Both the position numbers and the translations under genes were made by a program. Shown here one piece after another: positions 1 through 13,110 of a DNA stretch of 64,000 nucleotides. Origin of the DNA: Parus major (taxonomy: Eukaryota > Chordata > Aves > Passeriformes > Paridae); assembly GCF_001522545.3 (NCBI RefSeq), contig NC_031770.1:1410182-1474181 (forward strand), read 5' to 3'. Each line of letters begins with the position of its first letter. The stretch's first letter is position 1. Below the pieces are notes generated by a model. That model had not been told where the DNA came from and did no database searches. It saw only the letters and a program-made list of their open reading frames with translations.

Positions 1-1965
1 GGTTTACTGGTACTGGTTTCATCTTCTGGCTTCAGATTTCCCTGCTGCTTTTCTCTTCCTTCCCATCAGTTGACTTTTATTTAATTAGCAGCCCCTTGGA
101 CATATATTTGCTTCACTTTAATCTTTGTTTATTTGAATCTCCCCACTGACACTCAGTTGCTTTAAGGTGACACATTTATTTCATGTTATTTACTGTGAGT
201 TTTTCATGTCGCTAATAGTATTAAGATTTTCCAGCGAAAGCGTCCTTTATATGAGTAATTGAGATGTAATGAGATTACATCCTAATGAAGAAGAGCACTA
301 GGACCTGACAGGTATGACGCATCGAGTTATACTAACAGGTCTCAGCACGGCAACTTTATTAAATCAGCTGCATTAGCAAGAGTTATGTACCAGGCCAAAG
401 ATAATCCACCCGAGTGAGCTGGGCAGGAAGGGCTGGGAGGGGGGAGTGTGACTGTGGATAAATAAGCCTTAAGGTTAGTTTGTATAACATTCCATGCAGA
501 ATGGACTCACTGACTGCAGAGACAAATAAACGTGAAATAAACCATTCAAAACCAGTATCTAGATTTATCTGGGGGTTTAGTCCTCATGCAGAGTTGTGAT
601 CTTGCCGCGTTGGGGCCCCGTTTGGCCTCGGTCCTGTCCAGTTGGCACTACAGCAATTTGATTTCTGGGCACCAGAGAGGCAGGGGTGTAAATGAGAGTA
701 GGGTGCAGTCCCTTGGAGAAAGGATGTGATGCTTTCCTTTAAAAACTAAATAAAACACACTGTCTAAGATCCCAGCTCTTTATTTTACATAGTGCAGGCT
801 GAATGCTCCGTGCCTTACTCACTCCTTCTTGCCAGGGAGTGTCCCAGTGGAGTCAGGATGCATGCCAAGAATCCTCACGTGCAGCCGTGACAATGCCACT
901 AAATGTCTCTGGACATGCAACACAGGAGCTGAATCTGGCTCTCCTCCCCACCCCCTTCCTGCAGAGCCTCCTTGTTTCAGTCAATGCTCTGAGTGAAAGG
1001 ACACTTCTCTGTGGCTCTCTGGGGTCACATTCAGTGCAGGAAGGGCTCCTGACAGGCTGGGATCTGTGGATATCAGGGCTCTTAAGAGTCCCAGCCGAGG
1101 GCTCTGGCGGGAAATGCCTTTCAGCACAAGTTTGGATCTAAGAAGCCCATCCTAGTTAGATCTGAGTCTGCACACAGACTCTGTCAATGCTCCACAGTAC
1201 ACAGCAGTTCCACCTTTCTCTTTCTCTTTTTGGTTCTTCTTTAGTATTCAGTCCTGAAGTGAGCTGTTAGACTTTCTAATGTTTATAAATTTTCTACAGT
1301 TGTGGCAGGGAACGTGAGGTGATCCTCGAGCACATCCCAGATAATCATCTTGTTGGTTCACACAGCCTTGTACATCACCTGTTTGCTTCTTTTGACATTT
1401 TATTTTATTGCCATGCTACATTATGCATTTCCATGTTCATCTTTGCCATCTGCACTTCAGTCTTCCATGAGACCTTCTGAGCTCAGTTTGTTGAGTCCAT
1501 GGGCGTACAGAGCCGTGTCAGTGAGGCACAAGATGTGCTGCTGTTGGTCAGAGCTGTGGCTTCTGCCAACTGGCTGAGCAGTGCAGCTGGATTGTTCTGT
1601 GTGGGCTGAGCTTGTGAGCTGAGAGCAGTGATTGAAAGGATGTGCTTCAGTAACTGTACTTTTGTCCTTCCACTTCATGATGCATGTTTTTTTGTTTTGT
1701 TTTTTTTTTCTTTGTCAGGATAACAGCATATAGCTTTTTAAAATTCGATTTTAAATTTATGGGGATCCTCTAGTGGCTGCCCTGTGCCTCAAAAGTGTGC
1801 CAGTTCTCAGGGCAGGATAGCTGTAGCTTCAGACTCCATCACCTGCAGAGCCTTCACGTGTATTCTGGCAAAAAAAAAAAGTCTGTAGAAGAAATTTATA
1901 GAGATAGACTTTTAAAATTTGTATTAGTACACTTACATAAAAATTCCACTTTTATGACAGTGAAG

Positions 1966-2030
1966 AAAAAGTAAGTCATTGATCAAGGTCATCATTTCAG
2001 GCACTAGAAGAGTAGGATTTCACCTATTTA
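1966..2030 (-). repeat. Possible degraded MIR SINE fragment
   Basis: The segment reads like a degraded antisense MIR core: an aagtaagtcattgatc-aaggtca block, then a tagaagagtaggattt block, matching the order of the antisense MIR core (taagtaacttgcc-aaggtca, then aagtggcagagccgggatt). Identity is low and the match was made by eye from memory of the consensus. It could be chance. Confidence 0.3.
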
Positions 2031-4514
2031 TTGCAGCCTGTGAGTCTAGCTAAAGGCATTAGGCAGGTCCTTTTGACAGAACAGCCTAGAGGTTGCATCT
2101 GTTTGCATCTGAACCAGGCAAATCACCTGGTGCTTCAGCTGTGGAGCAGAGCTTGAGTCGATGAACTGAGCAGATGTTGCTTCAAACACTGCAAAATCCA
2201 AAAGGGGCACCTCTGTCATCGTCACCACCTGTCTTGTTGCATGTCCCAGTCCTGCTTTAAAGATTTCCAGAGTAGCCTGTAGCCACTAAAGCACTTCAAC
2301 TAACCCCTCAGGCCCCATTGAGAGAACTGTATCATGTACACGAGAGCTGTTGTGTTGTAACAGGAGTTTGCTGTTGCTGTTTGTCCTCCGTGGCGTTGTC
2401 TCCGCATGCCCCACGCATGTTTCCATTAAAGTGTGTTCAGCTCCTGTTTTTTCTCCGTTTTCATGACACATCCTTCGCAGAGCTGTTCGTGATTTATTTT
2501 GCTTGTTTTCTGTTAATTGTAGATAACACGTGAAAGGAAATAAAACCTGAAAGAGCATCAGAAAAGCTTTTCATAGCCCTTTTACAACCAGTAGAATTTG
2601 ATGTAGAAGGCGCAGGTCTGATGATGTAATTAAAGTTGGCAGTTACTTTTCAAAGCCACAGGGTTGCAGCACTGAATTCCATATTATTTCCCATAAAAGA
2701 TGTTGAGCAGCTGTGCAGTGACTGCTGGTTTGAAACTGGTCTGGTTTACTTCAGATTAGGGGTTCTAGGTACCTTCCAAATCAGTCCTGTTTTCACATCT
2801 GGCTGGTGCTGCTCCAGCAAATGCGCTGCTCTCTGTGTCAGTGCAGGGGCCAGGTTTTTCTGGGGAGTTTATTTTAGTTGTGGAGACGAGTTCCTGTGGG
2901 CTGTGTAATTCCTCAGTGCTGGTCAGAAGTGTCAGGTGCCTCAGACAGGGCTCCAGCCAGCAGCAAAGCAGAGTTTGAGGTTCAGGAGCTGTCACTGGAC
3001 AGAAAGGTGTGCTAAGGTGTCCTTGCTCTTGAAGGGATCTGTTGGCCGTGGGTGGTTGGCACGGGTGATGAATGGTGACTCAGGGGTTCATTCCACTACC
3101 TGTGTTCTGGCAGTGTTTGGATAATCTTCAGCCTCATCTATTTACCCTCTCCCCCGCTTTAATGCAGTACTGTGAGATTTGGGTACAAGCAGCGAGGGTT
3201 GATGGCTTAGATTGATCCCAGTTGTGAAGGAGCAGTGTGAGGCTATGTGTCATTAGGGACAGGGTAAACCAGATCTGACTGAAGTGCAACGTGAGCTGTG
3301 ATTCTCTCCCTGTTTGAGGCTGTAGTGTCTGTACTCTGGAGGTTTAGGTTGCTAAAGGCAGTTAACCAATCCTTCCCATGTTCAGAGCAAGCTGACACTC
3401 AGATCTTTATAGGCCAATGGTGAGGTTCAAGGTGTGAGGCACAATAATGGATACTGGGCAGGTATAAGAAGTTCTAGCAAACAGTGGCAAAATTGAGTTT
3501 GTTGCATAAAAATTCGGCTGCTTTTGATTTGTCCAGGCCATGTGCAGAAGTGGGAATGTCTAATTATTGTGCCATTCACAAAAACCTGCTTGTCTGCATA
3601 AAACCAGTCCAGAATGTTTGTAATCTACTAGAGCATTAGCAGCACTGAGCTTTAGTAACTTGCTAATAATAATACTACACACTGGTTGTGTAACTCCTGA
3701 GCCGCTACCAACGGCTCTACACGTCAAAGTAATGGTACAAGAAAAAAAAAAACTGGGACCAAGCTGCATTTCAAAAGCTTATAGCCATTAGGATTCCAAT
3801 TTAAATGATTTTTGGATGAATGGCTCCTGAAGACGTCGCCAGCTTGACCAGTGAGAGCTGCTGGAAACACGGCTGCTCTCTAGGCTATCGATCCCAGTGC
3901 ACCAGGCAACGCGACCAACAAAGCAAGTGATGGGCAAGGCCTTGGTTCTGTCTTTGTTTGGGGGTAAATAGCTGTGTGATGCTGTGTGACTGTGGTGGTT
4001 TTCAGTTCCTTTAACCAAAATCCAATCCACCTAATAACGCCAGTCTGAACCAGACCTCGATCAATTGACACGTGACCTCATTCCCCTTGTCTTTACGATC
4101 CAATATCCTAACTGGGATGGTGGAGATGCATGGTGTAATCTTTCTAATTTCTGCATGTTTTGATTTTGTTGTGTCACTAGGGGAACGGGGAAAGTGGGAA
4201 AGGAGCTTTTACAGAAACAAATCAATTGCACACATTTTTGTAAATGCTCCTGGGCGATTGTGACATCCTTCTCTGCTGACTCATAGTTAATACCTTTTAT
4301 GGACCTTTAATGCCCCAGTAATGCCATAAATGTACTTAAGGTGGCTGATGTGTATAACTTCTACTGTTCCTCTAGGTTTGCAGAAAGTGTGATTGTTACT
4401 GTTCCAAACATTTGAGTACTTAGCAACAGAATTGAATGCTCTCATTCTAGGAATAACAATATGTAAAAGAATTGACCGGCAGAGCAAAGCACAGTAAAAT
4501 TCACACTGATGTTC

Positions 4515-4575
4515 AGCTGCTTTTATTTTCCCATCTCTCCACCTATAAAATGGGTACTAATCCATTCCTACCTTC
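4515..4575 (+). repeat. MIR-like SINE fragment, plus orientation
   Basis: The block tttattttcccatct followed by cacctataaaatgggtacta and ccattcctacc follows the MIR consensus order (cagtttcctcatctgtaaaatggg, then ataatagtacctacc). It sits about 170 bp before the SPTBN1 exon at 4746. A second MIR-like fragment in the opposite orientation lies about 170 bp after that exon. The assignment is by eye, not by a repeat search. Confidence 0.5.
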
Positions 4576-4745
4576 TAATTTCCTTGGCCTCCTGTGTCTC
4601 CATGGAGTGCGAGAAAGAACTTACTGGCCTGTGTCATTGTCCAGGCAAAGTTTATACACAGCCACGTTGTGCAGGGAGACAGATTAACTGCAGATCGCCT
4701 CAGTGCTGGGGGCTTCTGGCTGAACGTGTTCTCCACTGTTCCTAG

Positions 4746-4984
4746 GTGGCAGAAACTGCAGAAACCAACGAAATGGTCAATGGGGCTGCAGAACAGAGGA
4801 CGAGTTCCAAAGAGTCCAGTCCCGTTCCTTCCCCGACGTCAGACCGCAAAGCCAAGGGCGGCGTTCAGGCGCAGACTGCTGCTACCCTCCCAGCCAAAAC
4901 CCAGGAGATCCCCTCAGCCCAGATGGAGGGCTTCTTACACCGCAAGCACGAGTGGGAGACACACAGCAAGAAAGCCTCCAGCAG
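4746..4984 (+). CDS. SPTBN1: SPTBN1 exon: Ser/Thr/Pro-rich linker and start of the PH domain
   Basis: This exon encodes residues 1-79 and two bases of codon 80 of the SPTBN1 part seen here. It reads VAETAETNEMVNG..., then a polar linker (SSKESSPVPSPTSDRK), then the first PH strand (QMEGFLHRKHEWETHSKK). The sequence is very close to mammalian beta-II spectrin. The acceptor is ttcctag and the donor is agcag/gtacag; the exon leaves two bases of a codon, completed by the next exon as Arg. The linker joins the last spectrin repeat to the membrane-binding PH domain and is a known site of phosphorylation in beta spectrins. Mammals have Met rather than Val at the first residue, as I recall it. Upstream exons (actin-binding CH domains and spectrin repeats) lie outside the window. 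Confidence 0.95.
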
Positions 4985-7999
<3,015 letters not shown>

Positions 8000-8042
8000 A
8001 TTGACCGATGGCAACGAATACCTCTTCCAAGCCAAAGACGAT
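8000..8042 (+). CDS. SPTBN1: SPTBN1 microexon: late PH strands
   Basis: This 43-bp exon completes an Arg codon and encodes LTDGNEYLFQAKDD, the last strands of the PH domain before its C-terminal helix. It is too short to stand out as an open frame. It is identified from the protein sequence, from the acceptor ctttccag and donor gat/gtaagt, and because it alone joins the flanking exons in frame. Mammals have Asn rather than Thr in the LNDGNEYL motif as I recall it. Confidence 0.95.
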
Positions 8043-8328
8043 GTAAGTGTGGTTTTCTTACGGTTCATTGCTGTGCTGTGTGTGCTGCTGCACCATGGGG
8101 AGAAGCAGCTGAGAGCTGGCGTGCACTCTGTGTGTGGGTGATGCCTGGGCCCAGGGCTGCTCAGGTACAGCCTCTAGGAGGTGTCTCTGGAGGTGCACAG
8201 CCAAAGGGGATGAGTTGGGGCTGCTTTTCCTTGCCTTTCCACCCGTGTCCGTTCCCCCTCCGCTCTGTCGCGGGAGTGGCGGGGCTGTGCTGCTTGTAAC
8301 GGTTTTGTGCCTTTGGGGCTTCTTGAAG
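8043..8328 (+). other. SPTBN1: SPTBN1 last intron (286 bp)
   Basis: This short GC-richer intron runs from gtaagt to cttgaag. No feature is recognised inside it. Its small size places the last two exons close together. Confidence 0.9.
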
Positions 8329-8544
8329 GAGGAGATGAACACGTGGATTCAGGCCATCACATCAGCGATTTCTTCGGACAAAATCGAAGTGTCCCCGACC
8401 ACCCAGAGCACTCCAGCCTCCAGCCGTGCCCAGACCCTGCCTGCCAGCGTCACAATAACCAGCGAGTCCAGCCCTGGCAAGCGGGAGAAAGACAAAGAGA
8501 AAGACAAAGAGAAAAGATTCAGCCTTTTTGGTAAAAAGAAGTGA
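8329..8544 (+). CDS. SPTBN1: SPTBN1 last coding exon: PH C-terminal helix, basic tail and stop
   Basis: The exon encodes EEMNTWIQAITSAISSDK, the PH C-terminal helix with its conserved Trp, then a Ser/Thr-rich segment (STPASSRAQTLPASVTITSE), then a strongly basic KREKDKEKDKEKRFSLFGKKK end and a TGA stop at 8542-8544. This C-terminus is diagnostic of the long form of beta-II spectrin. The total coding part seen here is 223 residues. Beta-II spectrin pairs with alpha-II spectrin to make the submembrane lattice with actin and ankyrin. Confidence 0.97.
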   Translation, partial: EEMNTWIQAITSAISSDKIEVSPTTQSTPASSRAQTLPASVTITSESSPGKREKDKEKDKEKRFSLFGKKK

Positions 8545-8769
8545 ATTCCATCTCCACACACTGCACTTCTCTGACCGTTCCAGTGGAATTCCAGCATGCG
8601 AGCTCAGAACCAATACGTTACTCTCTGTGCCTCATGTTCCTCAATGTGATTGACATTTTTTTATTTATAGAGCATTTTAAAATAAAAAAAGCCAACAAAA
8701 AAAAAAGAATCTAAAGTTACAAACGTATGAGGTGCATTGGGCAGCTTCTGTAGGAGAGGGAGGACCAGG

Positions 8770-8815
8770 TTTTGGGGGTTTGTTTTTGTTTGTTTTTGTT
8801 TTTGTTTTTTTTTTA
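8770..8815 (+). repeat. T/G low-complexity tract (TTTTTG-like)
   Basis: A pyrimidine-rich run of TTTG and TTTTTG units ends in ten or more T. It lies in the SPTBN1 3' UTR. In RNA it would be a U-rich tract with G interruptions. Confidence 0.85.
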
Positions 8816-9228
8816 AATGAAGTTAATGTAGATTAGATCTTAATATTTAAACTGTTCCTCAATTTTGTGAGGCTGTCTTGGAAAATAACCCACTCCTAGT
8901 GCTATTGGTATGCAAGGCAGCGGTGCTTTCGAATCTACTGTGCACATGAGAAACCAATGTACAAATTCTCAAAGGCATTCACTTCCAGTTAAGGTTGTTA
9001 TGCTGAGTCCTGACTAGTAGAGCCTTCCCTTGCAATTCTAACAGGAATTAAAGTGGTAGTGTGTTCTCTTTGCTGTAACAGAGTGCAGGTATGCGTTGAC
9101 TCACAGCCCAACGTTGGTTTAACACCACCCGAAGCGTCCCCGCATCGAGTACGACAGATAAGAATGTTGGTGTTCAAGATGGATTAACAGGCTGGTACAG
9201 TTTTAAATAAGCTGTAATTTCAAATTTC

Positions 9229-9250
9229 TTTTTTTTTTTTTTTTTTTTTT
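9229..9250 (+). repeat. Poly(T) tract, 22 bases
   Basis: An unbroken run of 22 T lies in the SPTBN1 3' UTR, about 66 bp before an AATAAA signal at 9316. Length is likely variable between individuals and prone to sequencing error. Confidence 0.9.
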
Positions 9251-10560
9251 CCAAAATACATTATATTGTATGTTTCAGATAATTCTAGTACAAAGTATAA
9301 TAAGACTAGATGTATAATAAACCCTTTAAAATCATCAATAAGTGTAAAAGTGGAACTGAAGCATTTACTGGAAAAGTAATGTTACTCAAATGGTTACTTG
9401 CTTGTCAGCTGCAGCACTGTGTGTTATAATTTTGCTACATTACCTTGCTCTTTGATACATAGTGTGCATTTCTGTCACTGTAACTATTGTAATGAAAAAT
9501 TTTCATCTTACTGCACAATCAAAAATTACATTTAATAGGAATGAACTTTCAATGACTGGGCCTGTAGTCAAGAGTAGTACTGGAACTGGCTTTCAGTTGT
9601 ATCGAACTGTACCTCTAGACTTTTACCCTATCTGTTAAATATATGCGATGTCATTAAATGCTTTTAAAACTAAATATGCTGGGTAAGTTTCTTATTTCAT
9701 TTCTGACAATGTTAAATCATAATTTTGAAAGAGGATCAAAATAAAGTTATTTTAAAATGTCATCTCTCCTGTGCACTGAAACTGATGTCTTCAAATGTAA
9801 TTCCATTCTTTTGTGCGAAAGTTCATTCTGAAACAGTTGTTTTCTTTCTTCCCACTTTTCTTTCCCTTCACTTCCCACCTGCCCTTCCTTTTACCCTGCC
9901 TCCCAAATTAAGTGCCAAAAATAAAGAGAAAAGGAATTAAATGAATATTTTGAAAAATATTCTGATACAGATCCTTTTTGTGGGAAGTGAAACCAGCAGA
10001 GTAGATGGGAGTAAGCACATGAGAGGCTGGGGCAGTGGAGTTCCCTGAACATTTACGTGATGGAGGTAAAGTTCCACATTCCAGCTGGCAGCAAAAGGAC
10101 ATCATTTTGAGTAAGCACTGGTCTCCAACTTCCTACCCGCCTCTTGCTCAAGTGCTTATATCCTGTCCTTGATGCCACCTAGGGAACCATCTAATAGGAA
10201 TAGATCTAAGAAGCTCCAATATGTTTTAAAGTCAATGAAATGTAAAGAACACAGGTTTTAATGTATTGTGATTGTTAAAATCCACTCAAATATTCATTTT
10301 GGTGGAAAGCAGATAAACTGCAAACTCATGTGTTTCCAAGTGACGGTTTCCTGAACATGTGACCAATACAGTGTCTGAAATTATTTTCATGGAGTGTACA
10401 GTTCTCTGGGTTTTTCTTGTTTCCCAAAGTTTTTGGTTATTAAACAATGGAGTATTCATGTACATAAGTTTTTACTCTGTAATGTTATATTTTTCAGTCT
10501 AATTATTAGTAAATGTAGGCTAACAGTGCTAGTATTGTAAATGTAAAATTTATTACGTTA

Positions 10561-12236
10561 GAAAAAGCTGAAGTTTAGCTGTATTAGAGACTATGAAACA
10601 ATTTTCTGAGTTGATTAATGCACACAGAGATGCTCATGCCTTACATATGTGTCACTTGGGCTGAGCTGGTGCAATGAGCAGTCAGGGAGATGGATCTCGA
10701 CAGCCTGTGGTGTGTGGTTCTGTAGTGATTTGGTTGAGCATTGCCTTTGGAGTTGTTTTCTTGTTTGTCTCACTCCTTACTGGAAGATGTTCCCAAGAAT
10801 AACTTGAATAAAAATCGTTTCTGCTTAGGGACTGATTGGAAGTTGCTGAGGAGCAGGAGTGAATCCCAGTAAGCCTTGGAGCCTCAGGGAGCAGTTCCCT
10901 GCACAGAGAGGTCAGGAGGAGCCTCCTCGGACAGAGCCCAGTCAGAGAAGTCAGGTCAGTGCACACACATCCGTGTGCCAGGGCAGGAGGGAGAGGAGTG
11001 TGGGGATCTCTTGGAACATGTGAAGGGAGGGAGTGCTGCTGGACAATACCAGGGGAAGAGGAACCTGCAAAAGGTGGGTGATGGAAATGGGGCTGAAACT
11101 GGAGCAGGCTGTCACCTGTGACACTGAATTGCACCAGTGACTGTGGCTGGACCGCTGACAGATGGAATGTCCTGTTCTTCCTGGAGCCACACTGAAGGGT
11201 AAGGATTTCTAGCCCAGTGTAACACATGACTGCAGCTGGTTTGTACCTAACTTGTGATAGTTCCACTGGAGATACATTGCAAAAGTCACACAGAACCAGA
11301 ACCTTCACATTTTCAAAGAAAATTAATTAAGGCAAACTGCTTCCCAACTGTGTTGCTTGTCATTGGTAGAAAGAGGAATTGTAGTCAGGTCAGTCTCCTT
11401 TTTTCCATCTTGGAGGGAGCCTCACATTACATTCTAAGCTGAGGGAAGATGTCAGAGGGTCCTTCCCATATCGAGGCAAATTGAGTACAATGTGGGGAAA
11501 AGACCCAGAAGTCCTTAGCCATCAGAATTTAGTATGTGTTGGTGGGAGGGTTTTCTTTTAGATTAATACCAGTAGTCTGTTAATCCATCTGTTCTGCACA
11601 GGGAATATGCTCTGTTGTAGGGCCTGTACTTTGTATAAGAAAGATGAATGGTAATGGTAAAGGAAAAGAAAGGAATTATTAATCTCTGTCCTGGTGAAAT
11701 ATTGGTTTAAATGTTTTTTCCCTTCACCGTGGTCTCCTTTCTTATGGTTGAGTTCTCAGACTTTGAATGGGTATGATCTTTCAGAATCTAACTTTGCAAT
11801 AAATAACTTGCAGGTATGAGTGTTTTGCTACTCTTGGTGGCTGATTTTTTTTGTTGCTGGTTTTTTTTTTGGGGGGGTGGGTATTTTTGTGGGTTTGTTT
11901 TTTGGTTGGTTGGGTTTTGTTTGTTGGGTTGTTTGTTTGGTTTTTGCTACCTTTGCTAATCACAGGTGGCTGAAGAAATACAGAAACTTAAATCCCAATG
12001 AGTTGGAACAAACGTAAACTGTTTTCATTTAAAAAACATAATCAGAATCTCAGGCTGTACTAAATCCTGATTAAGGTTAAGAATGAAATGACTGGAAGAA
12101 GTGGACGCCTCAGCCCTGTGGAGCAGTGGAGGCCAGCCCTCAGCAGGTCGCTGTGGTGTGTCCTCAGAGCCGGGTGCAGGTGCCGAGCTGCTGAACGGGG
12201 TTCAGGGCTGCCGTGTGCCGGGACTGCCGGCCCAGG
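10561..12236. other. Intergenic region, no gene recognised
   Basis: This lies between the likely SPTBN1 transcript end and the minisatellite. A 208-codon open frame on the minus strand (10682-11308) shows no known domain. A T/G-rich tract lies at 11843-11946. Nothing else is recognisable. Confidence 0.6.
11843..11946 (+). repeat. T/G-rich low-complexity tract
   Basis: About 100 bp are almost only T and G on the plus strand, with a run of seven G followed by TGGG, GGG and repeated GGTTGG and GTTTGTTT units. The strong strand asymmetry suggests an expanded simple repeat. The G runs could form a quadruplex on the plus strand. Confidence 0.85.
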
Positions 12237-12486
12237 GCTGCCCTGTGCCTCCTGTGCCGTGTGTCTCCTGTGCCCTGTGCCTCCTGTGCCGTGTGTCTCC
12301 TGTGTCCTGTGCCGTGTGCCGGGGCTGCCCTGTGCCTCACTGCCCTGTGCCTCTCTGCCCTGTGCCTCACTGCCCTGTGCCTCTCTGCCCTGTGTCTCCT
12401 GTGCCACTGTGCCTCCCGTGCCGTGTCTCTCTGTCCTGTGTCTCTCTGCCCTGTTCCTCTCTGCCCTGTGCCTCCTGTGCCCTGTG
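12237..12486 (+). repeat. GC-rich minisatellite, 15-bp unit with 30-bp higher-order pairs
   Basis: The array is built of variants of ctgccctgtgcctct, with related tcctgtgcc(g/c)tgtg forms. Around 12325-12385 the units alternate in a 30-bp pair: one ends CTCA and the next ends CTCT, and the pair repeats. The array runs into the N gap and related units resume on the far side. Several translations across it look like cysteine/proline-rich proteins, but this is an effect of the repeat. Confidence 0.9.
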
Positions 12487-12747
12487 NNNNNNNNNNNNNN
12501 NNNNNNNNNNNNNNNNNNNNNNNNNNNNNNNNNNNNNNNNNNNNNNNNNNNNNNNNNNNNNNNNNNNNNNNNNNNNNNNNNNNNNNNNNNNNNNNNNNNN
12601 NNNNNNNNNNNNNNNNNNNNNNNNNNNNNNNNNNNNNNNNNNNNNNNNNNNNNNNNNNNNNNNNNNNNNNNNNNNNNNNNNNNNNNNNNNNNNNNNNNNN
12701 NNNNNNNNNNNNNNNNNNNNNNNNNNNNNNNNNNNNNNNNNNNNNNN
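12487..12747. other. Assembly gap (261 N)
   Basis: A run of N lies inside the minisatellite. The true length of the missing repeat is unknown. Confidence 1.
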
Positions 12748-13110
12748 CTCTCTGCCGTGTCTCTCTGCCGTGTCTCCTGTGCCCAGTGTCTCCTGTGCCG
12801 CTGCCGGCGCCGCGGAGCCGGCCGAGCCGCACGTGGGCGCATCCGCAGTGTGTCATAATGCAGCACAGCCCGAGCGGCCGGGCCGCGGAGCCGGGGTCTC
12901 GCCCGCGGGACAGCCCCAGGACACACGGCCAGCGACATCCGCCGGGCTGCCTGCCGTTCCCACACCTGATGGCATGCAGTGAAAGGAAAGCATTTCGTGC
13001 GTCCGTGCCTGCCGGATCCTCCCCTGCTCAGCACCACCCCCCAGCTGATCAGCCCGGTGGTGCTGAACACCACAGCTACGGTGCGGTGCGAATACACGCT
13101 TTTCTGCTTC
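12748..13110 (+). other. End of minisatellite and CpG-rich patch
   Basis: Repeat units resume to about 12800 (ctctctgccgtgt variants). They give way to about 200 bp of very CpG-rich sequence with ccgccg, gccggc and a CACGTG E-box near 12830. No open frame here looks like a protein. It may be a small CpG island or simply GC-rich sequence next to the minisatellite. Confidence 0.55.

Larger units (their letters stand above)
1..4745 (+). other. SPTBN1: SPTBN1 intron (3' part of a longer intron)
   Basis: This stretch precedes the first recognisable SPTBN1 exon and ends in the acceptor ttcctag at 4739-4745. I searched the translations for the preceding spectrin-repeat or linker residues and for the short C-terminal isoform, and recognised neither, so it is treated as intron. 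Bases 1-420 are AT-rich and complex in composition (several TAATTA-like cores and a small hairpin at 263-281), which would suit a conserved noncoding element, but conservation cannot be judged here. MIR-like fragments lie near 1966-2030 and 4515-4575. Nothing else is recognisable. Confidence 0.75.
8545..10560 (+). other. SPTBN1: SPTBN1 3' UTR (end uncertain)
   Basis: AT-rich sequence follows the stop codon. Candidate poly(A) signals are AATAAA at 8681, 9316, 9740 and 9920, ATTAAA at 9653 and 10439, and AATAAA at 10807. Low-complexity tracts occur at 8770-8815 (T/G) and 9229-9250 (22 T). Mammalian SPTBN1 has a 3' UTR of a few kilobases, so use of a distal signal is likely, but the true cleavage site cannot be fixed from sequence. 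An AUUUA core occurs near 8662. Confidence 0.5.

Noticed and set aside
10682..11308. 208-codon minus-strand open frame between the genes
   Set aside because: No recognisable domain, Ser/Leu/His-rich low-information translation, no supporting promoter or splice context. Its length is possible by chance in stop-poor, moderately GC-rich sequence.
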